Assembly: GCA_035628915.1 (NCBI GenBank)
Contig: DASPIW010000024.1
Coordinates: forward strand, 124,001-188,000
Length of the DNA stretch: 64,000 nt
Direction: 5' to 3'
Origin: JARBUG01 sp035628915
GTDB taxonomy: Bacteria; Bacillota; Sulfobacillia; Symbiobacteriales; Symbiobacteriaceae
Shown here: piece after piece, positions 24,377 through 33,466 of the stretch
Position numbering within the stretch: the first letter of the stretch is position 1
Layout of the letters: every line of letters begins with the position of its first letter
Notes under the pieces: model-generated
Database searches by the model: none
Seen by the model: only the letters and a program-made list of their open reading frames with translations
What the model was told of the DNA's origin: nothing
Translations under genes and position numbers: made by a program

Positions 24377-24715
24377 CTTGGAAGGCCCCCCTTTGCACCG
24401 TCCGCGCCGCCACCCGGATTACCGGTTTCCCCAGCGGTCGGAGCAGTCCCCAAACTACCGATTATTGCTTTGCCGTGTCCCCCTCTGTTGCCGCATCATG
24501 CCTCCAATATACGGGGGCACCGCCGGCATCATACCGCCCGCAGGCGATTATTGTCTGTCATTTGATGCAAGTACACCTTGTTTGTTTTTTACAGTTTCTC
24601 CCTTACTTCGCCATCTCCTTTTGTCAGCCCTGCGAAATTCCCACCCCTGAGAAGTACTCTCTCCGAGCAAATGGCCAAAAGCAAAAGGCCGCCTCCACGG
24701 CGGCCCTTGCTGACT
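24377..24715. other. Intergenic region, relatively AT-rich, promoter side of the secreted-protein operon
   Basis: About 340 bases without a supported gene. The right end holds the terminator of the cyclophilin gene; the left end holds the ribosome site of the gene at 23531. The centre (about 24535-24650) is pyrimidine-rich and lower in G+C than its surroundings and is the most likely place for a promoter, but no clear -35/-10 pair was found. Confidence 0.5.
24682..24712 (-). terminator. Terminator of the cyclophilin gene
   Basis: On the minus strand GGGCCGCC pairs with GGCGGCC around GTGGA and is followed by TTTTGCTTTT. Confidence 0.82.
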
Positions 24716-25417
24716 CTACTTTTCGTCGATGATGATGGTCTCAATCACGGGCGGGTTCACGGGCTTGCTCTTCTCCCGGCCCCCCGGCGGGACCACAACC
24801 TCAACCGATGAAAGCTTCTGGACTACGTCCATGCCCTCGATTACCAAGCCAAATTGCGTGTAATTCGGATAGTCGTTTAGCCCCTTGCAGCCCACGCCAT
24901 TGCAGATGAAGAACTGGCTGCCGTTCGTGTTCTTTCCGGCGTTGGCCATGGCCACGATGCCGGGGTCGTATGAACGCTTCGGCGGCAGTTCATCTTCAAA
25001 GCGGTATCCGGGCCCGCCGGATCCAGTCCCCTTGGGGTCGCCGGTCTGGATCATAAAATCTTCCATGATCCGGTGGAAGATGACGCCGTCGTAGAACTTC
25101 TCGCGGGCGAGGAAGACGAAGTTGTTGACAGTCTTGGGCGCATCCTTGGCAAGCAGCTCGACCTTGATGTCGCCCATGCTGGTCTTGATGGTGGCCGTAT
25201 ACTGCTTGTTGGTGTCAATTTGCATCGCGGGCGGAGCGCTGTACTGCTTCTTCGCCGCCGGAGCCGGGGTCTGAGTCTGAGCCTGCGGGGCCGGGGCCTG
25301 CTGCTTGTAGGCATCACCGGGCTTCGCCGGGGTGCCGGGGCCCTTCTGTACGCCACCGCAGCCGGCTGTCAGGAGCACGGCCGCCAGGGTCGCTACGGCC
25401 ATCCAGAGTCTGCGCAT
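24716..25417 (-). CDS. Cyclophilin-type peptidyl-prolyl isomerase lipoprotein
   Basis: 233 residues from ATG 25417, with GGAGGG ten bases upstream. Signal peptide with lipobox LLTAGCG, then a Pro/Gln/Ala-rich tether of about 45 residues, then a cyclophilin domain: TSMGDIKVELLAKDAPKTVNN, FYDGVIFHRIMEDFMIQTGD, DELPPKRSYDPGIVAMANAG, NGSQFFI and NYTQFGLVIEGMDVV. The catalytic F-H-R-I-x-x-x-F-M-I-Q-x-G-D block is intact. Predicted to assist folding of exported proteins on the outer face of the membrane. Confidence 0.92.
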   Translation of the reverse strand: MRRLWMAVATLAAVLLTAGCGGVQKGPGTPAKPGDAYKQQAPAPQAQTQTPAPAAKKQYSAPPAMQIDTNKQYTATIKTSMGDIKVELLAKDAPKTVNNFVFLAREKFYDGVIFHRIMEDFMIQTGDPKGTGSGGPGYRFEDELPPKRSYDPGIVAMANAGKNTNGSQFFICNGVGCKGLNDYPNYTQFGLVIEGMDVVQKLSSVEVVVPPGGREKSKPVNPPVIETIIIDEK

Positions 25418-25554
25418 ACCGTGCCGTCCCTCCATATGTAATCTCGTTTCAATTTCACACAGACAAAAGGATACCGCTTCGGGGAAAGAAGGGCAAGCCT
25501 GCGGTCTGTGCAGAATAGCTCAGGCGACGTATTTCGCTGTTAGGGTGATCCTGC

Positions 25555-26520
25555 ATGTTTCGTGGACGGTTCGCCCCCACCCCTTCGGGGCAGATGCACA
25601 TCGGCAACGCTCGCACGGCGCTGCTTGCCTGGCTGCAGGCCCGGCGGGCCGGGTGGCAGTTTGTGCTGCGCATGGAAGATATCGACAAACCGCGGTCACG
25701 GCCGGAGCTCGCCCGGCAGATCCTGGATGACCTGCGCTGGCTGGGCCTGGACTGGGACGAAGGCCCGGACGTGGGCGGGCCTTACTCGCCGTACGTACAA
25801 AGTGAACGGGAGGAGTTCTATCGCCAAGCCCTTGTTCACCTGCAGAGCGGCGGGTGGCTCTACCCTTGCTACTGCAGCCGGGCCGAGCTGATGGCCATCG
25901 CGAGCGCTCCCCATGGTTTGGCCGAAGAAGGCCCCCGCTACCCGGGCACCTGCCGGCGCCTGACGCCGGACCAAGCGGCGGAGAAGGCCGCCCGGGGCAA
26001 GCCGCCTTCCCTCCGCTTTGCCATGCCGGACGCGCCCGTCTGCTTTCATGACGGCCTGGCCGGGTCCCAGACGACCGAGGCGGGCGCCGGCGGGGACTTC
26101 GTGGTCCGCCGGGCCGATGGCATCATCGGCTATCAGCTGGCCGTCGTCGTGGACGACGCCGCCATGGCGATCACCCACGTGCTGCGCGGATGGGACCTGC
26201 TGGACTCCACGCCCCGGCAAATCTGCCTCTACCGGGCGCTGGGCCTGCCCGTCCCCCGGTTCGCCCACGTGCCTCTGCTCTACGGCCCGGATGGCCAGCG
26301 GCTGTCCAAACGGCACGGCTCGGTGACCATCGCCGGCATGCGCGAGGCCGGCGCCGCTCCCGCGCGGGTCGTCGGGTACCTGGCGTTCCTCAGTGGGCTG
26401 CTGGAGCGGCCGGAGCCCGTAGCGGCCGCCGAACTGGCTGGCGCTTTCGACCTCGGGCGCGTGCCGACGACTCCCGTTGTCGTATCGGATGAAATACTGG
26501 CACATATGGCAAGGCGGTGA
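25555..26520 (+). CDS. gluQ: Glutamyl-Q tRNA(Asp) synthetase
   Basis: 321 residues: a class I GluRS catalytic core without an anticodon-binding domain, the defining trait of GluQRS, which attaches glutamate to queuosine in tRNA(Asp). RFAPTPSGQMHIGNARTALL is the HIGH motif, RLSKRHGS the KMSKS-type motif, and the CYCSRAEL...YPGTCR set gives the zinc site (Cys-x-Cys, Tyr, Cys). FVLRMEDIDKPRSRPELARQ is the glutamate-recognition segment. The ATG lies at 25555. Its stop overlaps the upstream in-frame start of the response regulator gene, so the three genes may be one transcript. Confidence 0.88.
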   Translation: MFRGRFAPTPSGQMHIGNARTALLAWLQARRAGWQFVLRMEDIDKPRSRPELARQILDDLRWLGLDWDEGPDVGGPYSPYVQSEREEFYRQALVHLQSGGWLYPCYCSRAELMAIASAPHGLAEEGPRYPGTCRRLTPDQAAEKAARGKPPSLRFAMPDAPVCFHDGLAGSQTTEAGAGGDFVVRRADGIIGYQLAVVVDDAAMAITHVLRGWDLLDSTPRQICLYRALGLPVPRFAHVPLLYGPDGQRLSKRHGSVTIAGMREAGAAPARVVGYLAFLSGLLERPEPVAAAELAGAFDLGRVPTTPVVVSDEILAHMARR

Positions 26521-26528
26521 CGCTGACG

Positions 26529-27245
26529 ATGTACGGCACGGTGCTCCTGGCCGATGACGAACCCGACATTCACGAGCTGTTGAGCCCGTTTCTCTCGCGG
26601 GAAGGCTACGACGTGCAACACGCTTTCACCGGCGACGACGCGGTGGCCATGGCCAGGCGAATCGTGCCGGACATCATGCTGCTGGACGTGATGCTGCCCG
26701 GCATGGACGGCCTAGATGTCTGCCGGGAGATCCGGCGGACGGAGACCTTCCCGATCCTCTTCCTGTCGGCGCGGGGCGAGGAGTTGGACAAGCTTCTGGG
26801 GCTAGGCGTCGGAGGCGATGACTATATCACAAAACCGTTCAGCAGCGCCGAAGTGGTAGCCCGCGTCAAGGCGCACCTGCGGCGCCGGCGTCAATTCGAC
26901 GCGACGGGCGCCCAACCGCCGGCCCTGCAGGTGGTGCAGGCCGCCGGTCTGGTCATCGACCCGGGCGCCGCCGCCGTCCGCCTGCCCTCTGGCCGGACGG
27001 CGACGCTGACCGCCAAGGAACTGGGGCTCCTCCTGGCCCTGGCCCGGGCGCCCGGCCGCATCTTCACGAAGAAGCAGCTGTACGAGGCGGCCTGGGAGCC
27101 GCCCTACCTGGGCGACGACAACACCGTCATGGTCACAGTCAGGCGGCTCCGGGAGAAGATCGAGGCGGACCCGGACAGGCCGGCGGTGATCCTCACTGTG
27201 CGGGGGCTGGGCTATAAGCTGGCGCCCGGCGAAGGGGCGGATTGA
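26529..27245 (+). CDS. OmpR/PhoB-family response regulator
   Basis: 238 residues from ATG 26529; a GTG at 26517 overlapping the gluQ stop is an alternative. The receiver domain has LADDEPD (acidic pocket), phosphoacceptor Asp in DIMLLDVMLPGMDG, Ser in FLSARGEELDKL and Lys in YITKPFSSAEVVARV. The C-terminal winged helix has LTAKELGLLLALARAPGRIF and YLGDDNTVMVTVRRLREKIE. It overlaps the start of the kinase gene by four bases upstream of the chosen ATG, so they form one two-component pair. Target genes may include the ABC exporter just downstream. Confidence 0.93.
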   Translation: MYGTVLLADDEPDIHELLSPFLSREGYDVQHAFTGDDAVAMARRIVPDIMLLDVMLPGMDGLDVCREIRRTETFPILFLSARGEELDKLLGLGVGGDDYITKPFSSAEVVARVKAHLRRRRQFDATGAQPPALQVVQAAGLVIDPGAAAVRLPSGRTATLTAKELGLLLALARAPGRIFTKKQLYEAAWEPPYLGDDNTVMVTVRRLREKIEADPDRPAVILTVRGLGYKLAPGEGAD

Positions 27246-27247
27246 TC

Positions 27248-28660
27248 ATGCGGCTTGCGACACGGCTGGCCCTCTCCTATATCGGGTTTGTGGCACTGCT
27301 GACCCTGCTCGTCCTGATCCTGGCGGGCATTCAGCTGACGCGCCTGGCTAACCGCACATCTTCCCTGCCTGCTCCGGCGTCCGGGGCAGACGCCGCGGAA
27401 ATCGCCAAGCTCCTGGCCACAGAAGGTCTGGACGCTCCGATTCCGCCCGCGGCGCTGAGCGGCACGCTGGATGCCGGCGGCTGGCTGCAGGTCCTTGATG
27501 TCGACGGCCGCGAAGTACGGGCGGTAGCAGCACCCCCGGACCGGCTCCGCAGTTACGCTGCGGTCCAATTGGCGGACCTCGCCCAATCGATGGGCGGCCA
27601 GGGCAGCATCTATTACGAAATGGAGCCCGTCCGCGACGGCGAAACCCTGCGGGGTATTGTCATTCTGGCCGCCCCCAACGAAGCGATGGTGGGCATAAGG
27701 CTGGCCTCCCCCGCCATGCGCTTTTTCTGGTCCTATTTCTTCACCGGCGTCGGCATGGCGATTATGGCAGCCGTGGTGCTTGCGCTGCTGGCGGGCTTCT
27801 GGTATGCCAGGCGCCTGGCCGGGCCCCTGACCCGCCTCTCCCGGGAACTGGCCGTGGCGGCGGCAGGCGACTTCAGCCACCGCATTCTCGTGGAAGGCAA
27901 AGATGAGATCGCCGCCCTCACCCGCGCTTACAACAACCTGGTGGAGCGCCTGGCCGCCGCCCAGGAGCAACGCAGCCGGATGGAACAAGCCCGGCGCGAC
28001 CTCGTGGCGAACATTTCGCATGACCTGCGTACGCCGCTGACTTCCATTCAGGGCTTTACCGAGGCAATGGCATCCGATGATACGGCGTCCGAAGCCCGCA
28101 AACGGTATGCCCGCATTATTGCCGACCGCATTCGGGCGCTGGACGGCCTGCTTGGCGACCTGCTGGAGCTTTCCCGGCTGCAAGCGGTCCCCGCCGTCAA
28201 GCGGGAGCCGGTTGATCTGCCGGAGCTGATTCGCGAGCAGCTCATCGCCCTGATGCCCGAGGTGGAAAAGGCCGGCCTGGAGATCGAGGTGGATTTGCCG
28301 GAAGACCTGCCGCCGATCCCGGTGGATGCCCGGCTTATGGGGCGCGCCCTGCAGAACCTGCTGACCAACGCTGTCCGCCACAGCGGCGGCGCCCGGCGCA
28401 TCGGCGTGTCGCTTGCGCCCTCAGGCGCCGGGGTGGCCGTGGTCGTTTATGACGACGGTCGGGGAATTCCGCAGGCGGAGTTGCCGATGCTGTTTGAGCG
28501 CTACTACCAGGGTACTTCGCCCACCAACAAGAAGCGGGGAGTGGGTCTCGGCCTGGCCATCGTCAGGCAGATTGCCGAGAACCACGGCGGGCGCATCACC
28601 GTCGAAACGGCGGAGGGCGCCGGCACGGCCTTTACTCTCTGGCTGCCGATGTCAGGTTGA
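27248..28660 (+). CDS. Membrane sensor histidine kinase
   Basis: 470 residues from ATG 27248. Two membrane helices (SYIGFVALLTLLVLILAGI; FFTGVGMAIMAAVVLALLAG) flank an extracellular domain of about 150 residues; a HAMP linker follows (RRLAGPLTRLSRELAVAAAG). HisKA H-box is ANISHDLRTPLTSIQGF; HATPase boxes are N (LLTNAVRHSGG), G1 (VYDDGRGIP), F (LFERYYQG) and G2 (GVGLGLAIV). This is the partner of the response regulator at 26529. The signal is unknown; proximity to an ABC-2 exporter fits antimicrobial or envelope-stress sensing, which is inference. Confidence 0.93.
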   Translation: MRLATRLALSYIGFVALLTLLVLILAGIQLTRLANRTSSLPAPASGADAAEIAKLLATEGLDAPIPPAALSGTLDAGGWLQVLDVDGREVRAVAAPPDRLRSYAAVQLADLAQSMGGQGSIYYEMEPVRDGETLRGIVILAAPNEAMVGIRLASPAMRFFWSYFFTGVGMAIMAAVVLALLAGFWYARRLAGPLTRLSRELAVAAAGDFSHRILVEGKDEIAALTRAYNNLVERLAAAQEQRSRMEQARRDLVANISHDLRTPLTSIQGFTEAMASDDTASEARKRYARIIADRIRALDGLLGDLLELSRLQAVPAVKREPVDLPELIREQLIALMPEVEKAGLEIEVDLPEDLPPIPVDARLMGRALQNLLTNAVRHSGGARRIGVSLAPSGAGVAVVVYDDGRGIPQAELPMLFERYYQGTSPTNKKRGVGLGLAIVRQIAENHGGRITVETAEGAGTAFTLWLPMSG

Positions 28661-28686
28661 TGTAAGGTCGAATACAGATCCATGAA

Positions 28687-28729
28687 AACCTCCTCTGGTA
28701 GCCTGTTCTCAGGTGCTACCGAGGAGGTT
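28687..28729 (+). promoter_or_regulatory. Hairpin that would occlude the ribosome site of the ABC exporter gene
   Basis: AACCTCCTC (28687-28695) complements GAGGAGGTT (28721-28729) and GGTAGC (28697-28702) complements GCTACC (28715-28720), with one bulged T and a 12-base loop. GAGGAGG is the Shine-Dalgarno of the gene starting at 28737, so the fold would mask it. Confidence 0.8.
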
Positions 28730-28736
28730 ATTTCCT

Positions 28737-29657
28737 GTGAACGAAACAGTGCTGGAGACCCGCTCTCTCACAAAGCGCTATGGGCGGAAGAGCGTGGTCG
28801 TCGGGGTGAATCTCGCGGTCCACAGCGGCGACATTTACGGCTTCCTGGGCCCCAACGGGGCCGGAAAGACGACCACGCTCCGCATGATCACGGGCCTGGT
28901 CCGCCCGACGGTCGGAACGATCGAGCTGTTCGGGCGAAATCCGGCGACGGTGTCGCGAGCCCTCATGGGGGAGGTCGGCTGCCTGGTGGAAGGTCCCGCA
29001 TTCTACCCGCACCTGTCCGGTGCTCGCAACCTGCGCCTGATGCAGACGCTGAAAGGTCTGTGTGGCGGCCCCAAGGAGATCGGCGAACTGCTGGATCTGG
29101 TCAACCTGACCCAGGCCGGCGATCTGGCTGTGGATCGCTACTCGCTGGGTATGAAGCAGCGGCTGGGCATCGCAATGGCGCTCTTGGGGCGCCCCCGCCT
29201 CCTGGTGCTGGACGAGCCGACAAACGGCCTGGATCCCGAGGGTTTCCGGGAGATCCGCTCTTTGCTGAAGCTCCTGGTGGCCGAGCGCGGTATTACGGTG
29301 CTGCTGAGCAGCCACCTCCTGCACGAAGTGGAGCAGGTGGCCACTCGGGTCGGCGTCATCCGGGAAGGGCGCCTGCTCATCCAGGCTTCGGTGGACGAGC
29401 TGCGCCGACAAAGCGAGCGCACGCTGGAGATCGGCGTCGACCGGGCGGATCTGGCCGCAGAGCTGATCCGGGACCGGACAAAGCTGCCCGCCGAGCCGGT
29501 TGACGGGACCAACGTCCTGGTTCGGGGCAAGGCCCAGGCCGCATCGATCAACGCGCTGCTGGTCCGCAACGACCTCAAGGTCTCCCGGCTGGTGGAACGG
29601 GAGCCTTCACTCGAAGAGATCTTCTTCAGCCTGACGGGAGGGACGGCAAATGCGTAG
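28737..29657 (+). CDS. ABC transporter ATP-binding protein (BcrA/NatA-like)
   Basis: 306 residues from GTG 28737, seven bases after GAGGAGGTT. Walker A GFLGPNGAGKTTTLRMI, signature YSLGMKQRLGIAMALLG, Walker B LLVLDEPTNGLDPEG and switch LLSSHLLHEVEQ are intact. The C-terminal region (about 215-306) resembles the DUF4162 tail of drug and lantibiotic exporters. It pairs with the permease at 29650, with an eight-base gene overlap, and lies directly after a two-component system, a layout common for peptide-antibiotic resistance exporters. The substrate is not determined. Confidence 0.93.
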   Translation: MNETVLETRSLTKRYGRKSVVVGVNLAVHSGDIYGFLGPNGAGKTTTLRMITGLVRPTVGTIELFGRNPATVSRALMGEVGCLVEGPAFYPHLSGARNLRLMQTLKGLCGGPKEIGELLDLVNLTQAGDLAVDRYSLGMKQRLGIAMALLGRPRLLVLDEPTNGLDPEGFREIRSLLKLLVAERGITVLLSSHLLHEVEQVATRVGVIREGRLLIQASVDELRRQSERTLEIGVDRADLAAELIRDRTKLPAEPVDGTNVLVRGKAQAASINALLVRNDLKVSRLVEREPSLEEIFFSLTGGTANA

Positions 29658-30381
29658 AGTCATCGCTGCGGAACTGCAAAAGTGGCGCCGCACCTGGTTT
29701 CTGCTGGTTACGGTGGCTGCAACCCTGGCCACGCCGCTTATGGTCCTGCTCATGTTCCTGATCAACGACCGGACGCCGGAGTGGCAGGACGTGTTCGAGC
29801 AGGGCATGATGTTCTCGCTGCTCCTGTTTGGTCCGCTGACCGTGACCCTGATTGGCGCCCAGTTGATCGCCACGGAGTATCAACACGACACATGGAAGCT
29901 GATGTTTACGGCACCAGTCGCCCGCTGGAAAGTCTACCTGACCAAGTGGCTGGTCGGTTTCGTCTGGATTATGAGCCTGAGCGTGCTGGTGATCTTCGGA
30001 AATCTGATGGTGGGTCTGCTGGTCGGGGCAACCGGTCCCGTGAAGATCTGGATATGGACAAACTTCTTCCTGCTAGGCGGCGTGGGGCTCTCTGTCATGC
30101 TGCCGGTCTACAACCTGATCACGCTGATCTCCCGCAACTTCTTCGTCACCAGCGCGATCGGCATCATTACCACGTTTGCCGCCGTCTTCGTCATCAACTC
30201 GAAGTATGCAGGGCTCCTCCCGCAATCGAGCGTGCTCATCCTGCTCAGACCCCTGATCGGCGACCAGATCCGACCGGATATGATCGGCTCGGCGCCGCTC
30301 TGGCTGGGCATGAATGCGGCCATTGCGGCGACTGCCCTTGTTGCCAGCACCCTGTTCGTGCAGAAGGCCGACTATCGCTGA
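29650..30381 (+). CDS. ABC-2 type permease
   Basis: 243 residues with six hydrophobic segments (FLLVTVAATLATPLMVLLMF, MMFSLLLFGPLTVTLIGAQL, WLVGFVWIMSLSVLVIFGNL, FFLLGGVGLSVMLPVYNLI, SAIGIITTFAAVFVI, NAAIAATALVASTLF). IATEYQHDTWKLMFTAPVAR is the ABC-2 signature in which E-x-x-x-x-T-x-K-x-x-x-x-x-P contacts the ATPase. Translationally coupled to the ATPase gene at 28737. Confidence 0.9.
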   Translation: MRRVIAAELQKWRRTWFLLVTVAATLATPLMVLLMFLINDRTPEWQDVFEQGMMFSLLLFGPLTVTLIGAQLIATEYQHDTWKLMFTAPVARWKVYLTKWLVGFVWIMSLSVLVIFGNLMVGLLVGATGPVKIWIWTNFFLLGGVGLSVMLPVYNLITLISRNFFVTSAIGIITTFAAVFVINSKYAGLLPQSSVLILLRPLIGDQIRPDMIGSAPLWLGMNAAIAATALVASTLFVQKADYR

Positions 30382-30418
30382 AATGACCGTGATCCGCCTC
30401 CAAAACTCTCCTGTTATG

Positions 30419-30446
30419 TTGACCGGCACAAGGCGCACACTATACG
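30419..30446 (+). promoter_or_regulatory. Sigma-A-type promoter for the SNF2 helicase gene
   Basis: TTGACC, 16-base spacer, TATACG, ending 36 bases before the TTG start. Good match to the housekeeping consensus. Confidence 0.6.
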
Positions 30447-30482
30447 CACACGATTCACCTGGATATTGGGGGAGTGTGCGCT

Positions 30483-32003
30483 TTGAGTTCAGCAACCGGC
30501 ACCCTGAATCTCGGGCTGACTCCTGCCCCCCCCATCTTTTCGGGCATGGAGTGGGGCACCGGCGAGGGCGCCGATCTGACGCTTACCTTTCTAGACTTGC
30601 CGTCGGCCCCGGCCGGTCCGCCTCCGGATCCGACCCGCATCTACTGCCCTGACGGGGCCGAACTCTACAGCTACCAGAACGACGGCGTCGACTTCCTGAT
30701 GGAGCACCCAGTGGCGCTGCTCGGCGACGAAATGGGCCTCGGCAAATCGATTCAGGCGATCGCGGCGCTGCGGCTGCTGATTCACAAGGGCGAAGTGAGC
30801 CGGGCCCTGATTCTCTGCCCCAAGACGGTGCTCTTCGACTGGTACTACAAGCTGCGGCAGTGGGCGCCCGACCTGCGCGTCGTACCGGTGGAAGGGCCGA
30901 AGCGCCGGCGGGAGTGGTACTGGCGCTGCCGTGTCCACGTGAACCTGATTGGCTACGAGACCTGGCGGGAGGACCTGAAATGGCAGCTGGTCGATCCCGC
31001 GGCGTTCGATCTGGTGATTCTGGACGAAATCCAGCGCATTAAGAATCCGGACACGTCGACCCACAAGGCCGTCGGCCGCCTCGACGCCAAGTGGCGCTGG
31101 GGACTCTCCGGCACCCCGTTGGAGAACAACCTCGAAGAGCTGGTCTCCGTCTTCGCCTACCTCAAACCCAAGCTGCTGCCCGCCACCGCCAAGGCGATGT
31201 CGCCCAAGGATGTGCGTGAGGCGATCAGGCCGTACGTCCTGCGGCGCTGCAAGGTAGATGTGCTTCAGCACCTGCCCCCCAAGCAGTGCCAGGTCCGCTG
31301 GCTGGATTTGACGCCCGTGCAGAAGTGGGCCTATGAAGCGGCGGAGCGGGAAGGCGTCAATGCCTTGAAAAAGGCCGGCTACTCGGCCGCCTCCATGATT
31401 GCCCTGGCGCTGATCAACAAGCTCAAGCAGATCTGCAATCTCGATCCGGTCAGCCTTGCCTCCTGCAAGATGGACTTCCTCGACCGCGAACTGCGGCGCC
31501 TCACCGCGCAGGGTGAGAAAGTACTGGTCTTCTCACAATACCCGGAGAAGACGCTGAAACCGCTGCTGCCGCGGTTGGCTCCTTACCGCCCGGCCCTTTT
31601 TGATGGCACGCTGACCGACTGGAACCGCCAGCTTCTGGTCCACCGGTTCCAGCAGCTGGACGATCCGTCCGTACTGGCGGTCTCGCTGAAGTGCGGCGGC
31701 ACGGGTATCACGCTGACCCGGGCCAACCACGTGTACCACTTTGACTCCTGGTGGAACTCGACGGCCGCCCAACAGGCTGAAGACCGGACGCACCGCATAG
31801 GGCAGAAGAAGCCTGTGCACGTCACCACGCTGCTCACCCGGGGCACCATTGAGGAGCGGGTGCACGCCCTGGTGGAGCAAAAGCGGGAGCTCTTTCACCA
31901 GATCATGGACCCACTCACCGATATGGAAGCCGCCGAAGAACCGGCCGCCCTCGGGAAAATGCTCAGCCGCGAGGATCTCATGCAATTGTTTGGCGTGAAG
32001 TGA
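30483..32003 (+). CDS. SNF2-family DNA helicase/translocase
   Basis: 506 residues from TTG 30483, with GGGGGAG eight bases upstream. Helicase motifs: GDEMGLGKSIQAIAAL (I), LILCPKTVLFDW (Ia), LVILDEIQRIKN (II, DEIQ rather than DEAH), WGLSGTPLENNLEEL (III), VLVFSQYPEKTL (IV), LKCGGTGITLTRANHVYHFD (V) and QAEDRTHRIGQKKPVHV (VI). These define a compact bacterial SNF2 ATPase without accessory domains. Such proteins move along DNA or act on RNA polymerase (RapA-like); no partner nuclease or SWIM-domain gene is present. It has its own promoter and a strong terminator. Confidence 0.92.
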   Translation: MSSATGTLNLGLTPAPPIFSGMEWGTGEGADLTLTFLDLPSAPAGPPPDPTRIYCPDGAELYSYQNDGVDFLMEHPVALLGDEMGLGKSIQAIAALRLLIHKGEVSRALILCPKTVLFDWYYKLRQWAPDLRVVPVEGPKRRREWYWRCRVHVNLIGYETWREDLKWQLVDPAAFDLVILDEIQRIKNPDTSTHKAVGRLDAKWRWGLSGTPLENNLEELVSVFAYLKPKLLPATAKAMSPKDVREAIRPYVLRRCKVDVLQHLPPKQCQVRWLDLTPVQKWAYEAAEREGVNALKKAGYSAASMIALALINKLKQICNLDPVSLASCKMDFLDRELRRLTAQGEKVLVFSQYPEKTLKPLLPRLAPYRPALFDGTLTDWNRQLLVHRFQQLDDPSVLAVSLKCGGTGITLTRANHVYHFDSWWNSTAAQQAEDRTHRIGQKKPVHVTTLLTRGTIEERVHALVEQKRELFHQIMDPLTDMEAAEEPAALGKMLSREDLMQLFGVK

Positions 32004-32004
32004 A

Positions 32005-32042
32005 GGCCTGCGGGGATTGTACCCCGCAGGCCCTTGTCATTT
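32005..32042. terminator. Bidirectional terminator after the SNF2 gene
   Basis: GGCCTGCGGGG pairs with CCCCGCAGGCC (loop ATTGTA), followed by CTTGTCATTTT. It also faces the convergent peptidase gene, whose stop is at 32037. Confidence 0.85.
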
Positions 32043-33248
32043 TGCCCACTCCACCAGGAGCGATGGATACACCTGCTCGGTCAGCAGCCGTCGGAAGACG
32101 TGCAGCCGGTCCGGCCCTTGCAGCAGGGGCTGCATCAGCCGCCTGCCGTAGAAGTAGGTGAATGTGTACGCACGCCACAGGGGTGATTTGAGGAACGCCA
32201 TCGCCTTGTGTGCCCGGTCTTCCGGCATCAGGCCGTAGCGCATAAGGTACTGCACCACATCCTCATCGGAGCGCCCTTCGGCGTGAAGCATGAAGACGGC
32301 GTTCCCCCGCACACCCGCCAGTAATTCGGCGGCACGGTTGAGCTTCGCCTGGTCGGCGTACTCCGCCTCTATGCCCGCCACGGGGTAGACCTCACCGGTG
32401 AGCCAGACCCGGGCCTCCTCGGCCCCGAAAATCATCTCGCCCGCCAGCGTGGCAATCCCCTCGGAAATGACGCACTCAGGCGTGTTGATCAGCAGAATCG
32501 AGTTCTCCAGATACCCCTTTCCCCGGTAGAGCAGATGCTCCTTGAGCACGTGCTCCACATGGTGGCCCGGGTAGCCTTCATGGGCCATGGTGTCCAGCAG
32601 AGCGCCGGTGTTGGTGGGCAGGTCGGTGTTGAACTCGATGGCCGACCGGTAGTTGCCCAGGTACCAGTTGTAGGCGCCCCACGGCTGGCTGGTCACGGTC
32701 TTGATGGTAACGCCTTCGCCTTCCGGCAGGTCAACGAACGCCAGGGTCCGGCGCCGGACTTCCGCCATGGTCCGCTCCAACAGCGCCGGCACCAGGTGCG
32801 CCTTGTCGCGCCCCAACTCGTAGCGGTTGCGGCGGGCGCCCAGCCGCTGCTCGACGTTGCCGACGCCCGGCAGCGCCTCTTCATAGATCGCCAGCGCTTC
32901 CTCGAACTGCCCCTCGGGCGTCCACGCGGGCTCAATGTCAAAACAAAGGCGCGCCTCGTCGGCCAGCGAGACCTGCTCGCCCGCCAGCTTCCGACAGGTC
33001 AACTCCATGGCGCTCACTTGCTTGTGCAAATACGCAGCCCGGCCCGGGTCAAACCCCTGCTCGTCCAAATGCTCGGCAAGGGTATTCGCCTGCGCCAGCA
33101 GGCCGACCGCTGCAGGTTCGCCTTCCGCATCCACCTGTGCCTTCAAATCGGGGGGTCCAAAGTAGCCGTCGACAAAACCGGGAAAGAGCCGCTCAATCCT
33201 CAGGGCCAGCCGGACATAGTCCTGGCCCCACCGTTGGGCCAAAGCCAC
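32037..33248 (-). CDS. DUF885-family zinc metallopeptidase-like protein
   Basis: 403 residues from a GTG start with GAGGAGG upstream. TMAHEGYPGHHVEHVL is the zinc motif of the DUF885 family (H-E-x-x-P-G-H), and SEGIATLAGEMIFG about 55 residues later supplies the further Glu-containing helix. DUF885 proteins are related to M32-like carboxypeptidases and usually number 550-600 residues; this one is shorter. No signal peptide, so it should act in the cytoplasm. It ends at the terminator shared with the SNF2 gene. Confidence 0.85.
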   Translation of the reverse strand: MALAQRWGQDYVRLALRIERLFPGFVDGYFGPPDLKAQVDAEGEPAAVGLLAQANTLAEHLDEQGFDPGRAAYLHKQVSAMELTCRKLAGEQVSLADEARLCFDIEPAWTPEGQFEEALAIYEEALPGVGNVEQRLGARRNRYELGRDKAHLVPALLERTMAEVRRRTLAFVDLPEGEGVTIKTVTSQPWGAYNWYLGNYRSAIEFNTDLPTNTGALLDTMAHEGYPGHHVEHVLKEHLLYRGKGYLENSILLINTPECVISEGIATLAGEMIFGAEEARVWLTGEVYPVAGIEAEYADQAKLNRAAELLAGVRGNAVFMLHAEGRSDEDVVQYLMRYGLMPEDRAHKAMAFLKSPLWRAYTFTYFYGRRLMQPLLQGPDRLHVFRRLLTEQVYPSLLVEWAK

Positions 33249-33466
33249 GTTGTTGCGCCTCCTCTGATTCCCTGCTGTAGGGTCCCCGTCACGAAGGAGG
33301 ATAAGACACCCGAAACGGCAAATACTATGCTCAGCATGTCACCGACATGGGCGCGCGTTGCCAACCAATTGAGGCCATCACACATACGGGCCTCCCTGCG
33401 GCGCGGTCGCCCTCGGTGGCATGTCTGTTTTTCGGAGGATGCGGCACAATCCCTGCCGGTCCTTTT

